A stretch of DNA of 64,000 nucleotides from the NCBI RefSeq assembly GCF_040546595.1, contig NZ_JBEPOB010000001.1:3783001-3847000 (forward strand), given 5' to 3'. Below are positions 41,605 through 50,519 of the stretch, piece after piece (position 1 is the stretch's first letter; every line of letters begins with the position of its first letter). Below the pieces are notes generated by a model. That model was not told the DNA's origin. It saw only the letters and a list, made by a program, of their open reading frames with translations, and did no database searches. Source of the DNA: Bosea sp. OAE506. GTDB lineage: Bacteria > Pseudomonadota > Alphaproteobacteria > Rhizobiales > Beijerinckiaceae. The position numbers and the translations under genes are program-made.

Positions 41605-43548
41605 TCAGGTCGCGGGCACGGCCGACGCCGCAGCCGGCGCCGGCTGCTCCTCTCCCCTCGGCAGCATCCGCGCCGCATTGGCGAGGAAGAGCAGTTCCGA
41701 GCCGACATGGATGAAGGCGGCGATGACGGGGTCGAGATGGCCGGTCGCCGCCAGCGCGATGCCGACCGCATCGACGATCAGCGTTCCCGCGAAGTTCTGC
41801 CAGATCACGCGGCGCGTCTGTCGCGCGATCCGCAGCGTCTCGACGAGCTTGAGCAGGTCGTTGCCGATCAGGATGATGTCGGCGCTGTCCTTGGCAATGT
41901 CGGTGCCCGCGCCCATGGCGATGCCGAGACTGGCGGCCGTGAGCGCCGGCGCATCGTTGACGCCGTCGCCGACCATCCCGACGACGCGCCCTTCCCCGAC
42001 CAGCCTGCGCACCCGCGCCAGCTTGTCCTGGGGCTGCATGTCGCCGACGGCCTCGGCAATGCCGATCTGACGGGCGACGCTCGTCGCCACCGCAGCCGTA
42101 TCTCCCGAGAACAGCAGCGTCCTGACGCCGATATCGGCCAGCGCCGCCATCGCTGCGGCAGCCTCCGGACGAAGCGCGTCCGCGACGATGATCTCGCCGA
42201 GAAAGCGCCCATCCGCCGCGACGACGATATCCGAGCCGACCACCGGATGGTCACGGGTGGGCACCGCGATACCGGCTTCCTCCAGCAGCGCGCGATTGCC
42301 GACCAGCACGATGCGCCCCTCGACCATGGCGGTGATGCCGCGCGCCACCTTGAACTCGGCCGATGTCGGCTCCGGCACCGACAGACGCCGCGCGCTCGCT
42401 TCCTCGACGACGGCGCGGGCCAGCGGATGTTCGGAGCGCATTTCCGCCGCTGCCGTCAGCCGCAGCAATTCGAGCGGATCGACGCCCCCCGCCGGCAGGA
42501 TCTGCTCGACGCCCGGCTGGCCCAGCGTCAGCGTGCCGGTCTTGTCGAGGACCAGCGTATCCACCCGCCCCAGCGTCTCGAGATGGACGCCGCCCTTGAT
42601 GATCGCGCCCAGGCGCGCCGCGCGACCAATGCCGCCGAGGATGGCGATCGGCGTGCCCGCCGCGATGCCGCAGGCACCGGCGACGATGATGACCGAAATC
42701 GTGTCGCGCAGGTCGCGTGTGATCAGCCAGGTCAGGACCGCGGCGAAGGCGGCGGCATAGACGAGATAGCCCGCCATCCGGTCGGCCAGCTTCTGCACGG
42801 GGGCCCGGCTTTGCTCGGCAGCCTCCACCGCCTCGATGATCTGGCCATAGCTGGTGTCGCGCCCGACGCGTTCGACCGCGATCTCCAGCGCGCCCATATG
42901 GTTGATGGAGCCGGCATAGGCGGCGTCGCCCACCGCTCTTTCGACGGGCATGGACTCGCCGGTGATGCGGGACTGGTCGACCAGCGAATGACCGGCCAGG
43001 ACCACGCCGTCGACGGGGAGTTTCTCACCCGGATTGACCAGCACGACGTCGCCGATCGCGACCGCATCGACGGGCACCGTCACCGTCCCGTCGCCACGCC
43101 GGATGCGGGCCTCGCGCGGGATGAAGGCGACGAGATCGCCGATGGCGCGGCGGCCGCGGGCAATCGTGAGATGCTCGAGTTCCTCCGCGACGAGGACGAA
43201 GAGGGTGACGACCAGCGCCGTGAAGATTTCCGCGATCGCGGCGGCGGCGGCGATCGCGATGAGCATGGAGAGTTCCATGGTCATGCGTCGCGCGAGCAGA
43301 TTGGCCAGGGCCTCCCGCAACACCGGCCAGACGCTGAAGCCCAGCGCCAGAAGGCCGATGACGCTGATCTGGGCCACGGGCTCGTAGAGTTGCAACCAGA
43401 CGGCCGCAGCGCCTAGGGCCGCGACGGCGATGCGGACGACCGCCAGGGCCTCGAAGGGCGCGTGCTGGTGAACGTCGTCGCGGGCATGGAGCCGCGCACC
43501 CGTCGCTTTACGCTCCAGGACGGCGGCCTTCTCGTCGACCATCGTCAT
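41605..43548 (-). CDS. P1B-like (heavy-metal-type) P-type ATPase with atypical membrane metal motif
   Basis: This 647-residue protein starts at the ATG at 43548, which has GGGAG upstream. Catalytic motifs are TGESMPVE (actuator), LDKTGTLTLGQP (phosphorylated Asp), SEHPLARAV and MVGDGVNDAPAL. The family's transmembrane CPC, SPC or CPH is replaced by VAGACGIAAGTPIA, which lacks the Pro and has a single Cys. A His-rich stretch (HARDDVHQHAP) precedes the first helix and no HMA domain is seen. The TM8-like region IHVGSELLFLANAARML is kept. Metal specificity is therefore unclear. It is convergent with the EEP gene. Confidence 0.87.
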   Translation of the reverse strand: MTMVDEKAAVLERKATGARLHARDDVHQHAPFEALAVVRIAVAALGAAAVWLQLYEPVAQISVIGLLALGFSVWPVLREALANLLARRMTMELSMLIAIAAAAAIAEIFTALVVTLFVLVAEELEHLTIARGRRAIGDLVAFIPREARIRRGDGTVTVPVDAVAIGDVVLVNPGEKLPVDGVVLAGHSLVDQSRITGESMPVERAVGDAAYAGSINHMGALEIAVERVGRDTSYGQIIEAVEAAEQSRAPVQKLADRMAGYLVYAAAFAAVLTWLITRDLRDTISVIIVAGACGIAAGTPIAILGGIGRAARLGAIIKGGVHLETLGRVDTLVLDKTGTLTLGQPGVEQILPAGGVDPLELLRLTAAAEMRSEHPLARAVVEEASARRLSVPEPTSAEFKVARGITAMVEGRIVLVGNRALLEEAGIAVPTRDHPVVGSDIVVAADGRFLGEIIVADALRPEAAAAMAALADIGVRTLLFSGDTAAVATSVARQIGIAEAVGDMQPQDKLARVRRLVGEGRVVGMVGDGVNDAPALTAASLGIAMGAGTDIAKDSADIILIGNDLLKLVETLRIARQTRRVIWQNFAGTLIVDAVGIALAATGHLDPVIAAFIHVGSELLFLANAARMLPRGEEQPAPAAASAVPAT

Positions 43549-43633
43549 GGGCGTTCTCCCGCTCGGCAGCTGTGCGGCGGTCGGCTCCTGCCGGTCGCTG
43601 CTGCCCACGGGAGAGCTAGGCCTGCAGGACGAT

Positions 43634-43648
43634 CGCCGCCTTGCGGCG
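43634..43648 (-). terminator. Short hairpin after the GntR gene
   Basis: CGCCGC and GCGGCG pair around a 3-base loop, immediately past the GntR stop and 86 bases upstream of the ATPase start. It may end or pause transcription between the two. The stem is short and the call is weak. Confidence 0.35.
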
Positions 43649-43650
43649 GA

Positions 43651-44331
43651 TCAAGGCCGCCGCGCGAAACGCGCCTCTACGGCGGCAATATACGCGTCGC
43701 GCGAGGGGCCGAGATGCTGGCGACAGAGCGCGACGAGGCGGCCGCGGTCGCCGCCGGCCAGAGCCTCGACCATCGCGGCATGCTCGTCGCGCGCCAGCGC
43801 CAGATGCTCGGGGCTGGCGGCGGTGATCGAGCGGGCGCCATGGACCTTCTGGGCGAGCCCCTGGATCAGCTCGACCAGATGAGGGTTGCCGCAGGCGCGA
43901 AACAGCGTCTCGTGGAAGCGGATGTTGGCCCGGAAGGCGCCGCGCGCATCGCCCGCCGCGACCGCCTCGGCATGGAGCTGCTGCAACGCGCGCAGCGGGC
44001 CCAGGACGTCCGGTGCAATGGGCAGCGGAATCTGCTCGGCGGCGAGCGTCTCCAACACCTCGCGTACGGAATAGATCTGACGCACCTCGGCGGGGTCGAG
44101 CAGCCGGACCACGGCGCTGCGGTTGGGGATGCGCTCGACCAGGCCGACCCGCTCGAGCTCGGCCAGCGCCTCGCGCACGACATGACGCTTCACCCCGAGC
44201 CGTTCCGCGAGCTCCTCCTCGACGAGGCGCTCGCGCGGCAGGAGCCAGCCGAGGACGATCTCCTCCTCCAGCATGGCAGCGACGGAGCGGACTCGATCGG
44301 CGGTCTGGGCCTTCAAAGTGGTCTCTGGCAT
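43651..44331 (-). CDS. GntR family transcriptional regulator, FCD domain
   Basis: This is a 226-residue regulator with the wHTH in residues 10-75 (MLEEEIVLGWLLPRERL, LGVKRHVVREALAELERVG) and the FCD domain (REVLETLAAEQIPL, NIRFHETLFRACGNPHLVEL, DEHAAMVEALAGGD). It is divergent from the dehydratase operon with a 62-bp gap carrying a GATTGT/ACAATC inverted repeat, and likely represses that operon and itself. It is followed on the same strand by the P1B-like ATPase after about 100 bases. Confidence 0.92.
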   Translation of the reverse strand: MPETTLKAQTADRVRSVAAMLEEEIVLGWLLPRERLVEEELAERLGVKRHVVREALAELERVGLVERIPNRSAVVRLLDPAEVRQIYSVREVLETLAAEQIPLPIAPDVLGPLRALQQLHAEAVAAGDARGAFRANIRFHETLFRACGNPHLVELIQGLAQKVHGARSITAASPEHLALARDEHAAMVEALAGGDRGRLVALCRQHLGPSRDAYIAAVEARFARRP

Positions 44332-44353
44332 GCGCGATCGTAACCTTCGCCAG

Positions 44354-44367
44354 GATTGTTGACAATC
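44354..44367. promoter_or_regulatory. Candidate GntR operator upstream of the dehydratase operon
   Basis: GATTGT-TG-ACAATC is a 6-2-6 inverted repeat of the ATTGT-N2-ACAAT form typical for FCD-GntR (FadR-subfamily) regulators. It sits 22 bases before gntR and 26 bases before the dehydratase start, in the centre of the divergent gap. Confidence 0.7.
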
Positions 44368-44393
44368 ATGGCGACAGCTCTAATGCTGCCTCT

Positions 44394-46118
44394 ATGAGCG
44401 CTTCCGACGACGATACCCCATCCGCGGCTCCGGCGGCACGCGGTCTGCGCCGCAATCTGGCGACCTATGGCGACCCGGGCTTCTCGCTGTTCCTGCGCAA
44501 GGCCTTCATCAAGGCCGCCGGCTTCTCCGACGATGCGCTCGACCGGCCGATCATCGGCATCACCAACACCTTCAGCGACTTCAATCCCTGCCATGGCAAC
44601 GTGCCGCGGCTGATCGAGGCGGTGAAGCGCGGCGTGATGCTGGCGGGCGGCCTGCCGATGGAGTTCCCGACGATCTCCATCCACGAATCCTTCGCCAACC
44701 CGACCTCGATGTTCCTTCGCAACCTGATGGCGATCGACACCGAGGAGATGATCCGCGCCCAGCCCTGCGATTCCGTGGTGCTGATCGGCGGCTGCGACAA
44801 GACCGTTCCGGCCCAGCTCATGGGCGCCGTCAGCGCCGACGTCCCGGCGATCCAGCTGATCACGGGACCGATGCTCGTCGGCCACCACAAGGGCGAGATC
44901 CTCGGCGCCTGCACCGACTGCCGCCGCCTCTGGGGCCAGCACCGCGCCGGCCAGATCGACGAGGCCGAGATCGAGGTGCTGAGCGGGCGGCTCGCGCCGA
45001 CGCAAGGCACCTGCATGGTGATGGGCACGGCGAGCACGATGGGCTGCCTGGTCGAGGCGCTCGGCATCGCGCTGCCCGGCTCGGGCACCATCCCCGCCAC
45101 CCATGCCGACCGCATCCGCGCCGCGGAGGCGAGCGGTCGCGAGGCTGTGCGCTTGGCCCAGGGCGGGCCGAAGCCCAGCGAACTGCTGACGAAAACCGCC
45201 TTCCGCAACGCGCTGACCGTGCTGCAGGCGATCGGCGGCTCGACCAACGGGCTGGTGCATCTCGCCGCCATCGCGCGGCGGGCCGGTCTCTCGATCGATC
45301 TCGAGGAGTTCGACGCCATCGGTCGGAAGGTGCCGGTGCTGATCGACCTGAAGCCGTCCGGCGACCACTACATGGAGCATTTCCATTGGGCCGGCGGCGT
45401 GCCCAAGCTGATGAAGGAGCTCGGAGACCATCTCGACCGCTCGGCGCCGACGATCGACGGGCGCACCATCGGCGAGATCGCCGACGCGGCCGAGGACATC
45501 CCGAACCAGACGATCATCCGCACCGCCGCGAGCCCGGTGAAGCCGACCGGCGGCATGGCCGTGCTGCGCGGCAACCTCGCGCCCGGCGGCGCGGTGATCA
45601 AGCATTCGGCCGCCTCGCCGGCCCTGCTGACGCATACCGGTCGCGCCGTGGTGTTCTCGTCCGTCGAGGACATGGTCCGCCGCATGGACGACCCCGACCT
45701 CGACGTGACGGCCGACGACGTACTGGTCCTGACCAATGCGGGGCCGAAGGGCGCGCCCGGCATGCCCGAGGCCGGCTACATCCCGATCCCCAAGAAGCTG
45801 GCCCAGGCCGGCGTCAAGGATATGGTCCGCATCTCCGACGCCCGGATGAGCGGCACGGCGTTTGGCACCATCGTGCTGCACATCACGCCGGAATCGGCCG
45901 TCGGCGGCCCGCTCGGACTCGTTCGCGACGGCGACATGATCCGGCTCGACGTCGAGGCGCGCGAGATTGCGCTTCTGGTCGACGATGCGGAGTTGGAGCG
46001 GCGCAAAAGCGAATGGCAGCCGCCGGCCCATCTCACGCAGGAGAGCCGCGGCTACCGCCATCTCTACCTCACCACCGTCCTGCAGGCGGACGAAGGCTGC
46101 GACTTCGATTTCTGCTGA
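44394..46118 (+). CDS. IlvD/Edd family dehydratase (dihydroxy-acid or sugar-acid dehydratase)
   Basis: This is a 574-residue Fe-S dehydratase. Family motifs include ITNTFSDFNPCHGNVPRL near residue 56, IGGCDKTVPAQLMGA with the cluster Cys, LGACTDCRRLWGQHRAGQ, PTQGTCMVMGTASTM with the third Cys, GSTNGLVHLAAIAR, and DARMSGTAFGTIVLHI near the C-terminus. The ATG at 44394 gives the normal N-terminus. Sugar-acid members (arabinonate, xylonate, gluconate) form 2-keto-3-deoxy acids. With a Bug receptor and a GntR regulator beside it, a sugar-acid substrate is more likely than the branched-chain amino acid step. Confidence 0.9.
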   Translation: MSASDDDTPSAAPAARGLRRNLATYGDPGFSLFLRKAFIKAAGFSDDALDRPIIGITNTFSDFNPCHGNVPRLIEAVKRGVMLAGGLPMEFPTISIHESFANPTSMFLRNLMAIDTEEMIRAQPCDSVVLIGGCDKTVPAQLMGAVSADVPAIQLITGPMLVGHHKGEILGACTDCRRLWGQHRAGQIDEAEIEVLSGRLAPTQGTCMVMGTASTMGCLVEALGIALPGSGTIPATHADRIRAAEASGREAVRLAQGGPKPSELLTKTAFRNALTVLQAIGGSTNGLVHLAAIARRAGLSIDLEEFDAIGRKVPVLIDLKPSGDHYMEHFHWAGGVPKLMKELGDHLDRSAPTIDGRTIGEIADAAEDIPNQTIIRTAASPVKPTGGMAVLRGNLAPGGAVIKHSAASPALLTHTGRAVVFSSVEDMVRRMDDPDLDVTADDVLVLTNAGPKGAPGMPEAGYIPIPKKLAQAGVKDMVRISDARMSGTAFGTIVLHITPESAVGGPLGLVRDGDMIRLDVEAREIALLVDDAELERRKSEWQPPAHLTQESRGYRHLYLTTVLQADEGCDFDFC

Positions 46119-46194
46119 CCGGCCAGCCCGGCCCAAGCTTCTCGAACGAGACCGGACCAACCGGCCCTTTGCGACCCCTTCGGAGGATACTCCC

Positions 46195-47169
46195 ATGCTC
46201 GACCGCCGCCATCTCGTCGGCCTCATCGCCGGCCTGTCGCTCACCCTCCCCGGCGGCGCCTTCGCCCAGGCCTATCCGCAGAAGCCGATCACGCCGGTCG
46301 TGCCCTATGCGCCGGGCGGCGCCACCGACATCATCGGCCGCGTCGTCGCCGAGGAGATGTCGAACGGGCTCGGCCAGCGCGTCGTCGTCGAGAACCGCGC
46401 CGGCGCGGGCGGCAGCGTCGGCGCCGCGGCGGCGGCCCGGTCCCAGCCCGATGGCTACACCCTGCTCATGGGCGCGCTCACCAGCCATTCGATCAATGTC
46501 GGGCTGCAGGCCAAGTCGGGCTTCGACCTCAAGAAGGACCTCGTGCCGATCGGGCTTGCCGGCAATGTCGGCCTCGCCCTCGTCGTCCACCCCTCCGTGA
46601 CCGCCAAGACGGTCCCCGAGCTGATCGCCCTGATCAAGGCCAATCCGGAGGCTTATTCCTACGCCTCCTCCGGTCAGGGCTCGCCGCAGCATCTCTCGGG
46701 TGAGCTGTTTAACCTCAAGGCCGGCACCAAGATGCCGGTCGTGCCCTATCGTGGCTCCGGCCCGGCCATGACCGACATGGTCGCCGGCCAGGTCAAGATC
46801 ATGTTCGACACCATTCCCGCCGTGCTCCAGCATGTGAAGGGCGGGACGCTGCGGGCGATCGCCACCACGGGCACCGAAATCTCGCCCTTCATGCCGGAGA
46901 CGCCTACGGCGATCTCGCAGGGGCTGGCCGGCTTCGAGGTCTCGTCCTGGTTTGGCCTGCTCGCGCCGGCCGGCACGCCGCAGCCGATCCTCGACCGGCT
47001 CAATGCCGAACTCAACAAGGCGCTGCAGAGCCCGAAGCTGAAGGAGGCCTTCGCGCTGCAGGGCGTGGTGCCCAAGCCGAGCACGCCGGCGGAAGCCGCC
47101 GCGCGCATCGACAGCGAGATTGCCAAATGGGGCGATCTGATCAAGACCAGCGGCATCAAGGCCGAGTGA
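46195..47169 (+). CDS. Bug family (TctC-like) substrate-binding protein, orphan
   Basis: This 324-residue exported protein begins MLDRRHLVGLIAGLSLTL with a signal peptide ending near GGAFAQA. It then has YPQKPITPVVPYAPGGATD with the ligand-loop Asp, VVENRAGAGGSVGAAAA and VAGQVKIMFDTIPAVLQHV. GGAGGAT precedes the ATG. It lies in the dehydratase operon but no TctA or TctB genes are nearby, so it must share a membrane partner elsewhere or act as a sensor-type receptor. It should bind a carboxylic or sugar acid. Confidence 0.9.
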   Translation: MLDRRHLVGLIAGLSLTLPGGAFAQAYPQKPITPVVPYAPGGATDIIGRVVAEEMSNGLGQRVVVENRAGAGGSVGAAAAARSQPDGYTLLMGALTSHSINVGLQAKSGFDLKKDLVPIGLAGNVGLALVVHPSVTAKTVPELIALIKANPEAYSYASSGQGSPQHLSGELFNLKAGTKMPVVPYRGSGPAMTDMVAGQVKIMFDTIPAVLQHVKGGTLRAIATTGTEISPFMPETPTAISQGLAGFEVSSWFGLLAPAGTPQPILDRLNAELNKALQSPKLKEAFALQGVVPKPSTPAEAAARIDSEIAKWGDLIKTSGIKAE

Positions 47170-47188
47170 GCCGCCAGGTCCGTCCGTC

Positions 47189-48106
47189 ATGAGCCAGCCC
47201 GTCCAGCATCTCGCCATCGTCGGCGCCGGCATGATCGGCGCCAGCTGGGCGGCCCTCGCCAGCGCCCATGGCCTGACCGTCAGCGCATATGATCCGCATG
47301 AGGCGGCGCGCGAGCGCTTCCTCGGCCATGTCGCGCGGGCCCGCGCCCAACTGACCGAACTCGGCCTGACGGGGACCGGCTCGGTCTCGTTCTCGACCGA
47401 TCTCGCGGCAGCGCTGGCCGGCGCGGGCTTCGTCCAAGAGAACGGGCCCGAGAACGAGGCGGTCAAGCGCGCGCTCCTCGCGCAGATCGACGCGGCTCTG
47501 CCGCCGGACGCGATCATCGCCAGTTCGACCTCGGCGCTGGTGCGCAGCACCATCGTCGCCGATTGCGCGAGGCCGGAGCGGGTCGTCGTGGCCCATCCGT
47601 TTAATCCGCCGCATCTCGTGCCGCTGGTCGAGATCGTCGGCGCGGATGAAGGCGTCGTCGAACGGGCCGCCGCCTTCTATCGCGCGCTCGGGCGCAGGCC
47701 CGTGGTGCTCAACCGCGAAATGCCCGGCCATATCGCCAACCGGCTGGCCTCGGCGCTCTATCGCGAGGCGGTCTACCTGGTCGAGCAGGGCGTCGCCAGC
47801 GTCGCCGACATCGACGCGGCGCTGTGCAACGGGCCGGGGCTGCGCTGGTCGCTGATGGGGCCGCATATGACCTATCATCTCGGCGGCGGCGAGGGCGGCA
47901 TCGCGGGCTATCTCGCCCATCTAGGCCCGAGCCAGGTGCGGCGCTGGCAGTCGCTCGGCGATCCGTCGCTCGATGCCGAGACGCAGGCGAAGATCGTCGC
48001 CGGCGTCGCCGAGGAGGCGCAGGGGCGCAGCATCGCCGAACTGGAAGCGCGCCGCGACGAAGGTCTGCTGGCCGTGCTGAAGGCCCGCACGCTGGTCAGC
48101 GAGTGA
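47189..48106 (+). CDS. 3-hydroxyacyl-CoA dehydrogenase family protein (carnitine dehydrogenase-like)
   Basis: This is a 305-residue NAD-dependent dehydrogenase with GAGMIGASWAALASAHG near the N-terminus, VQENGPENEAVKRALL, SSTSALVRS and VAHPFNPPHLVPLVEIVGAD, then NREMPGHIANRLASALYREA in the C-terminal dimer domain. It is a paralogue of the protein at 19685-20626 but less like lambda-crystallin. It lies in the dehydratase-Bug operon, 19 bases after the Bug gene. The substrate is a 3-hydroxy acid; carnitine-type compounds are one possibility. Confidence 0.86.
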   Translation: MSQPVQHLAIVGAGMIGASWAALASAHGLTVSAYDPHEAARERFLGHVARARAQLTELGLTGTGSVSFSTDLAAALAGAGFVQENGPENEAVKRALLAQIDAALPPDAIIASSTSALVRSTIVADCARPERVVVAHPFNPPHLVPLVEIVGADEGVVERAAAFYRALGRRPVVLNREMPGHIANRLASALYREAVYLVEQGVASVADIDAALCNGPGLRWSLMGPHMTYHLGGGEGGIAGYLAHLGPSQVRRWQSLGDPSLDAETQAKIVAGVAEEAQGRSIAELEARRDEGLLAVLKARTLVSE

Positions 48107-48122
48107 CGAGGCAGACGACCCG

Positions 48123-48803
48123 ATGACCCCGATCCCCAACGCCGCCCCGCGCATCGCGCTCATCCACGCGCTGGAGGAATCCGTGCTGCCGGCGCGGACC
48201 GCCTTCGCCGGGCATTGGCCGGAGGCGAAGGCCTTCGACCTGCTCGACACCTCGCTCGCCACCGACCTCGCCGCGCGCGGGCGCCTCGACGCGGCGATGA
48301 CCGAGCGCTTCCTGACGCTGGGACGCTATGCTGCGGCGACGGAAGCCACCACCGGACCGGCCAGGGCTATCCTCTTCACCTGCTCCGCCTTCGGCCCGGC
48401 CATCGACGCGGTGAAGCGGGCGCTGCCGATCCCGGTCCTGCGGCCCAATGAATCCGCCTTCGCCGAAGCCTTGGCGCTGGGCGGGCGGATCGGGCTGATG
48501 GTGACCTTCGCCCCCTCCCTGCCCTCGCTGACCCAGGAGATCCGCGAGATGGCAGGCGGCCCCGTCGAGGTCACCGGCGTCATGGTCGAGGGGGCGCTTG
48601 CGGCATTGAAGGCCGGCGACGGCCCAACCCATGACCGGCTGGCGGCCGAGGCGGCCGCCAAGCTCTCAGGCATCGATACGCTGATCCTGGGGCAGTTCTC
48701 GCTGGCCCGCGCCCGCCCCGCCATCGAGGCGGCGACCGGGCTTCGCGTCGTGACGACGCCGGAAGCCGCGATCCGTGGGCTGAAGCGGGCGATCGGCGCT
48801 TAG
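48123..48803 (+). CDS. Asp/Glu racemase family protein with a single catalytic Cys
   Basis: This is a 226-residue protein of the aspartate/glutamate/hydantoin racemase superfamily. FTCSAFGPAID supplies the first Cys. The position of the second Cys in racemases (the LGCxxF segment) reads LILGQFSLA, with Gln in place of Cys. Loss of one of the two Cys usually means the enzyme is not a two-base racemase; decarboxylases or maleate isomerase-like enzymes are alternatives. It is the last gene of the dehydratase-Bug-dehydrogenase operon, 16 bases after the previous stop. The substrate is unknown. Confidence 0.8.
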   Translation: MTPIPNAAPRIALIHALEESVLPARTAFAGHWPEAKAFDLLDTSLATDLAARGRLDAAMTERFLTLGRYAAATEATTGPARAILFTCSAFGPAIDAVKRALPIPVLRPNESAFAEALALGGRIGLMVTFAPSLPSLTQEIREMAGGPVEVTGVMVEGALAALKAGDGPTHDRLAAEAAAKLSGIDTLILGQFSLARARPAIEAATGLRVVTTPEAAIRGLKRAIGA

Positions 48804-48824
48804 GCGCCGCGCCCGTCCGGCGGC

Positions 48825-49817
48825 TCAGGCCTCGCCTGTGCGAGCGGCGCCGCCGCGCGTCTTGAACAGGCTCCAGACAATGCCGGCGGCGATGATGGCG
48901 AGCGTGACGCTCAGCGAGACGGCCGGCGGGAACTTCTCCAGCCCGAGCAGGTCGGCGATGAAGATCTTCGAGCCGATAAACACCAGTACGATCGCCAGCG
49001 CGGGCTTGAGATAGCGGAAGCGCTCGATCACGGCGGCCAGCGCGAAATAGAGCGCGCGCAGGCCGAGGATCGCAAAGATGTTCGAGGTGTAGACGATGAA
49101 CGGGTCGGTCGTGATCGCGAAGATCGCCGGCACCGAGTCGACCGCGAAGATCAGGTCGGCGATCTCGATCGCAATCAGCGCCATGAAGAGCGGCGTGACG
49201 AACCAGGCCGGCTTGCCGGTCGCCGGATCGGGCTGCTTCACGAAGAAGCGCTCGCCATGGTGCTCGTCGGTGACGTTGAAGCGCCGCCGCATCAACCGGA
49301 TCAGGGCATTGTTCTCGAGCGCGGGCGGCTTGTCGCCCATCACCAGCATCTTCACGCCGGTGACGATCAGGAAGACCGCGAAGATGTAGAGTACCCAGCC
49401 GAACTGGGAGACGAGCGTCGCGCCGAGCCCGATCATGATCGCGCGCAGCACGATGACACCGAGGATGCCCCAGAACAGCACGCGATGCTGATAATGCGCG
49501 GGCACCGCGAAGAAGGCGAAGATCAGTGCGATGACGAAGACGTTGTCGAGCGCCAGCGTCTTCTCGACGACGAAGCCGGTCAGGTAGTTCATGCCCGGCT
49601 CGGCGCCGAGATACCACCAGACCCAGGCGCCGAAGGCGAGGCCCAGGCCGATATAGGTGCCCGAGAGGACAAGGCTCTCTTTCACCTCGATCGGCCGGTG
49701 CTCCTTGTGGAGCACGCCGAGATCGAAGGCGAGCAGGGCCGCGACGATGCCGATGAAGGCCAGCCACATCCAAGCGGGCTTGCCGAGCCAGTCGGCGGCG
49801 AAGAAAGCGAAATCCAT
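48825..49817 (-). CDS. TerC family integral membrane protein (Alx-like)
   Basis: This 330-residue membrane protein has about nine hydrophobic segments. TerC hallmarks are LAFDLGVLHKEHRPIEVKES, VEKTLALDNVFVIALIF with the conserved acidic residues, and IEIADLIFAVDSVPAIFAIT. Relatives export Mn or other divalent ions, or belong to tellurite-resistance loci. The gene is divergent from a DUF4112-TerB operon with a 294-bp gap holding a widely spaced inverted repeat. A manganese riboswitch (yybP-ykoY) is common upstream of such genes, but I could not recognise one. Confidence 0.93.
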   Translation of the reverse strand: MDFAFFAADWLGKPAWMWLAFIGIVAALLAFDLGVLHKEHRPIEVKESLVLSGTYIGLGLAFGAWVWWYLGAEPGMNYLTGFVVEKTLALDNVFVIALIFAFFAVPAHYQHRVLFWGILGVIVLRAIMIGLGATLVSQFGWVLYIFAVFLIVTGVKMLVMGDKPPALENNALIRLMRRRFNVTDEHHGERFFVKQPDPATGKPAWFVTPLFMALIAIEIADLIFAVDSVPAIFAITTDPFIVYTSNIFAILGLRALYFALAAVIERFRYLKPALAIVLVFIGSKIFIADLLGLEKFPPAVSLSVTLAIIAAGIVWSLFKTRGGAARTGEA

Positions 49818-49883
49818 GATCGACCGTTAGCCGGGCGCGACATCGGGAAACGATCCGACATCGCGAACGCGCCGGCAGCGCTC

Positions 49884-50039
49884 GCCAGAGGGGCCCGGAT
49901 CAACGGGTGCGCCCGAGGTGGGAGCGGATCCGGCGGCCGTCAAGAACCGTCATGCAAAAATATTGGATCGGCCCCGCCCTTGACGCATGAGGCATCACTC
50001 CCAATCTCCAGCGGGAACCCGGGTCCGGGCCCCTCTGGC
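49884..50039. repeat. 16-bp inverted repeat in the terC-DUF4112 gap
   Basis: GCCAGAGGGGCCCGGA (49884-49899) and TCCGGGCCCCTCTGGC (50024-50039) are exact reverse complements 124 bases apart. They lie inside the divergent intergenic region between terC and the DUF4112 gene. They could be paired regulator sites, the arms of a large RNA stem, or the remnant of a mobile unit's ends. Confidence 0.65.
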
Positions 50040-50111
50040 AGCGACGCTGCGATGTCGGACTCTTCCACCTGACGAGCGCTGCTGCGCTCCGATCTTGGGA
50101 GCACCGACGCC

Positions 50112-50516
50112 ATGTCGATTGCCTATGACCTGTCACCCGCCCGCTCGCGGGCCGAAACCCTCGAACGTCTGGACGCCATCGCGAGGCTGCTCGATTCGGC
50201 CATCCGCGTGCCCGGCACCAATTTCCGTGTCGGCGCTGACGCGCTGCTGAACGTCATCCCCGGTGTCGGCACCGTCATCGCCAAGGGCGTCTCGGCCTAT
50301 CTCGTCTACGAGGCGAGGCGCCATGGGCTGCCGACACTGACGGTCTGCCGGATGGCGGGGCGCGTCGGAATCGACCTCGCGATCAGCGCCATCCCCGTGG
50401 TCGGCTGGTTCGGCGACGCCTTCTACCGCGCCAATCTCAAGAATATCGACGAGTTGCGCCGCCATCTGCGCGCCATCGACGGGGCGCCGCCTTCCGGCTT
50501 CGGCGGGAGGGTCTGA
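50112..50516 (+). CDS. DUF4112 family protein
   Basis: This 134-residue protein matches DUF4112: LLDSAIRVPGTNFRVGADALLNVIPGVG, followed by a second hydrophobic stretch GIDLAISAIPVVGWFGDAFYRAN, then a helical tail. These are predicted small membrane-associated proteins of unknown function. It is the first gene of a four-gene operon with a 2-TM protein, TerB and another small membrane protein, divergent from terC, which points to a stress-response role. Confidence 0.85.
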   Translation: MSIAYDLSPARSRAETLERLDAIARLLDSAIRVPGTNFRVGADALLNVIPGVGTVIAKGVSAYLVYEARRHGLPTLTVCRMAGRVGIDLAISAIPVVGWFGDAFYRANLKNIDELRRHLRAIDGAPPSGFGGRV

Positions 50517-50519
50517 GCG

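Noticed and set aside
44313..46244. Long minus-strand open frame opposite the IlvD/Edd dehydratase
   Set aside because: It is a composition-driven shadow; the plus strand carries conserved Fe-S dehydratase motifs throughout.
49818..50111. Manganese (yybP-ykoY) riboswitch ahead of terC
   Set aside because: Such leaders are common for TerC/Alx genes, but I could not recognise the conserved core on the minus strand. A covariance-model search would decide.
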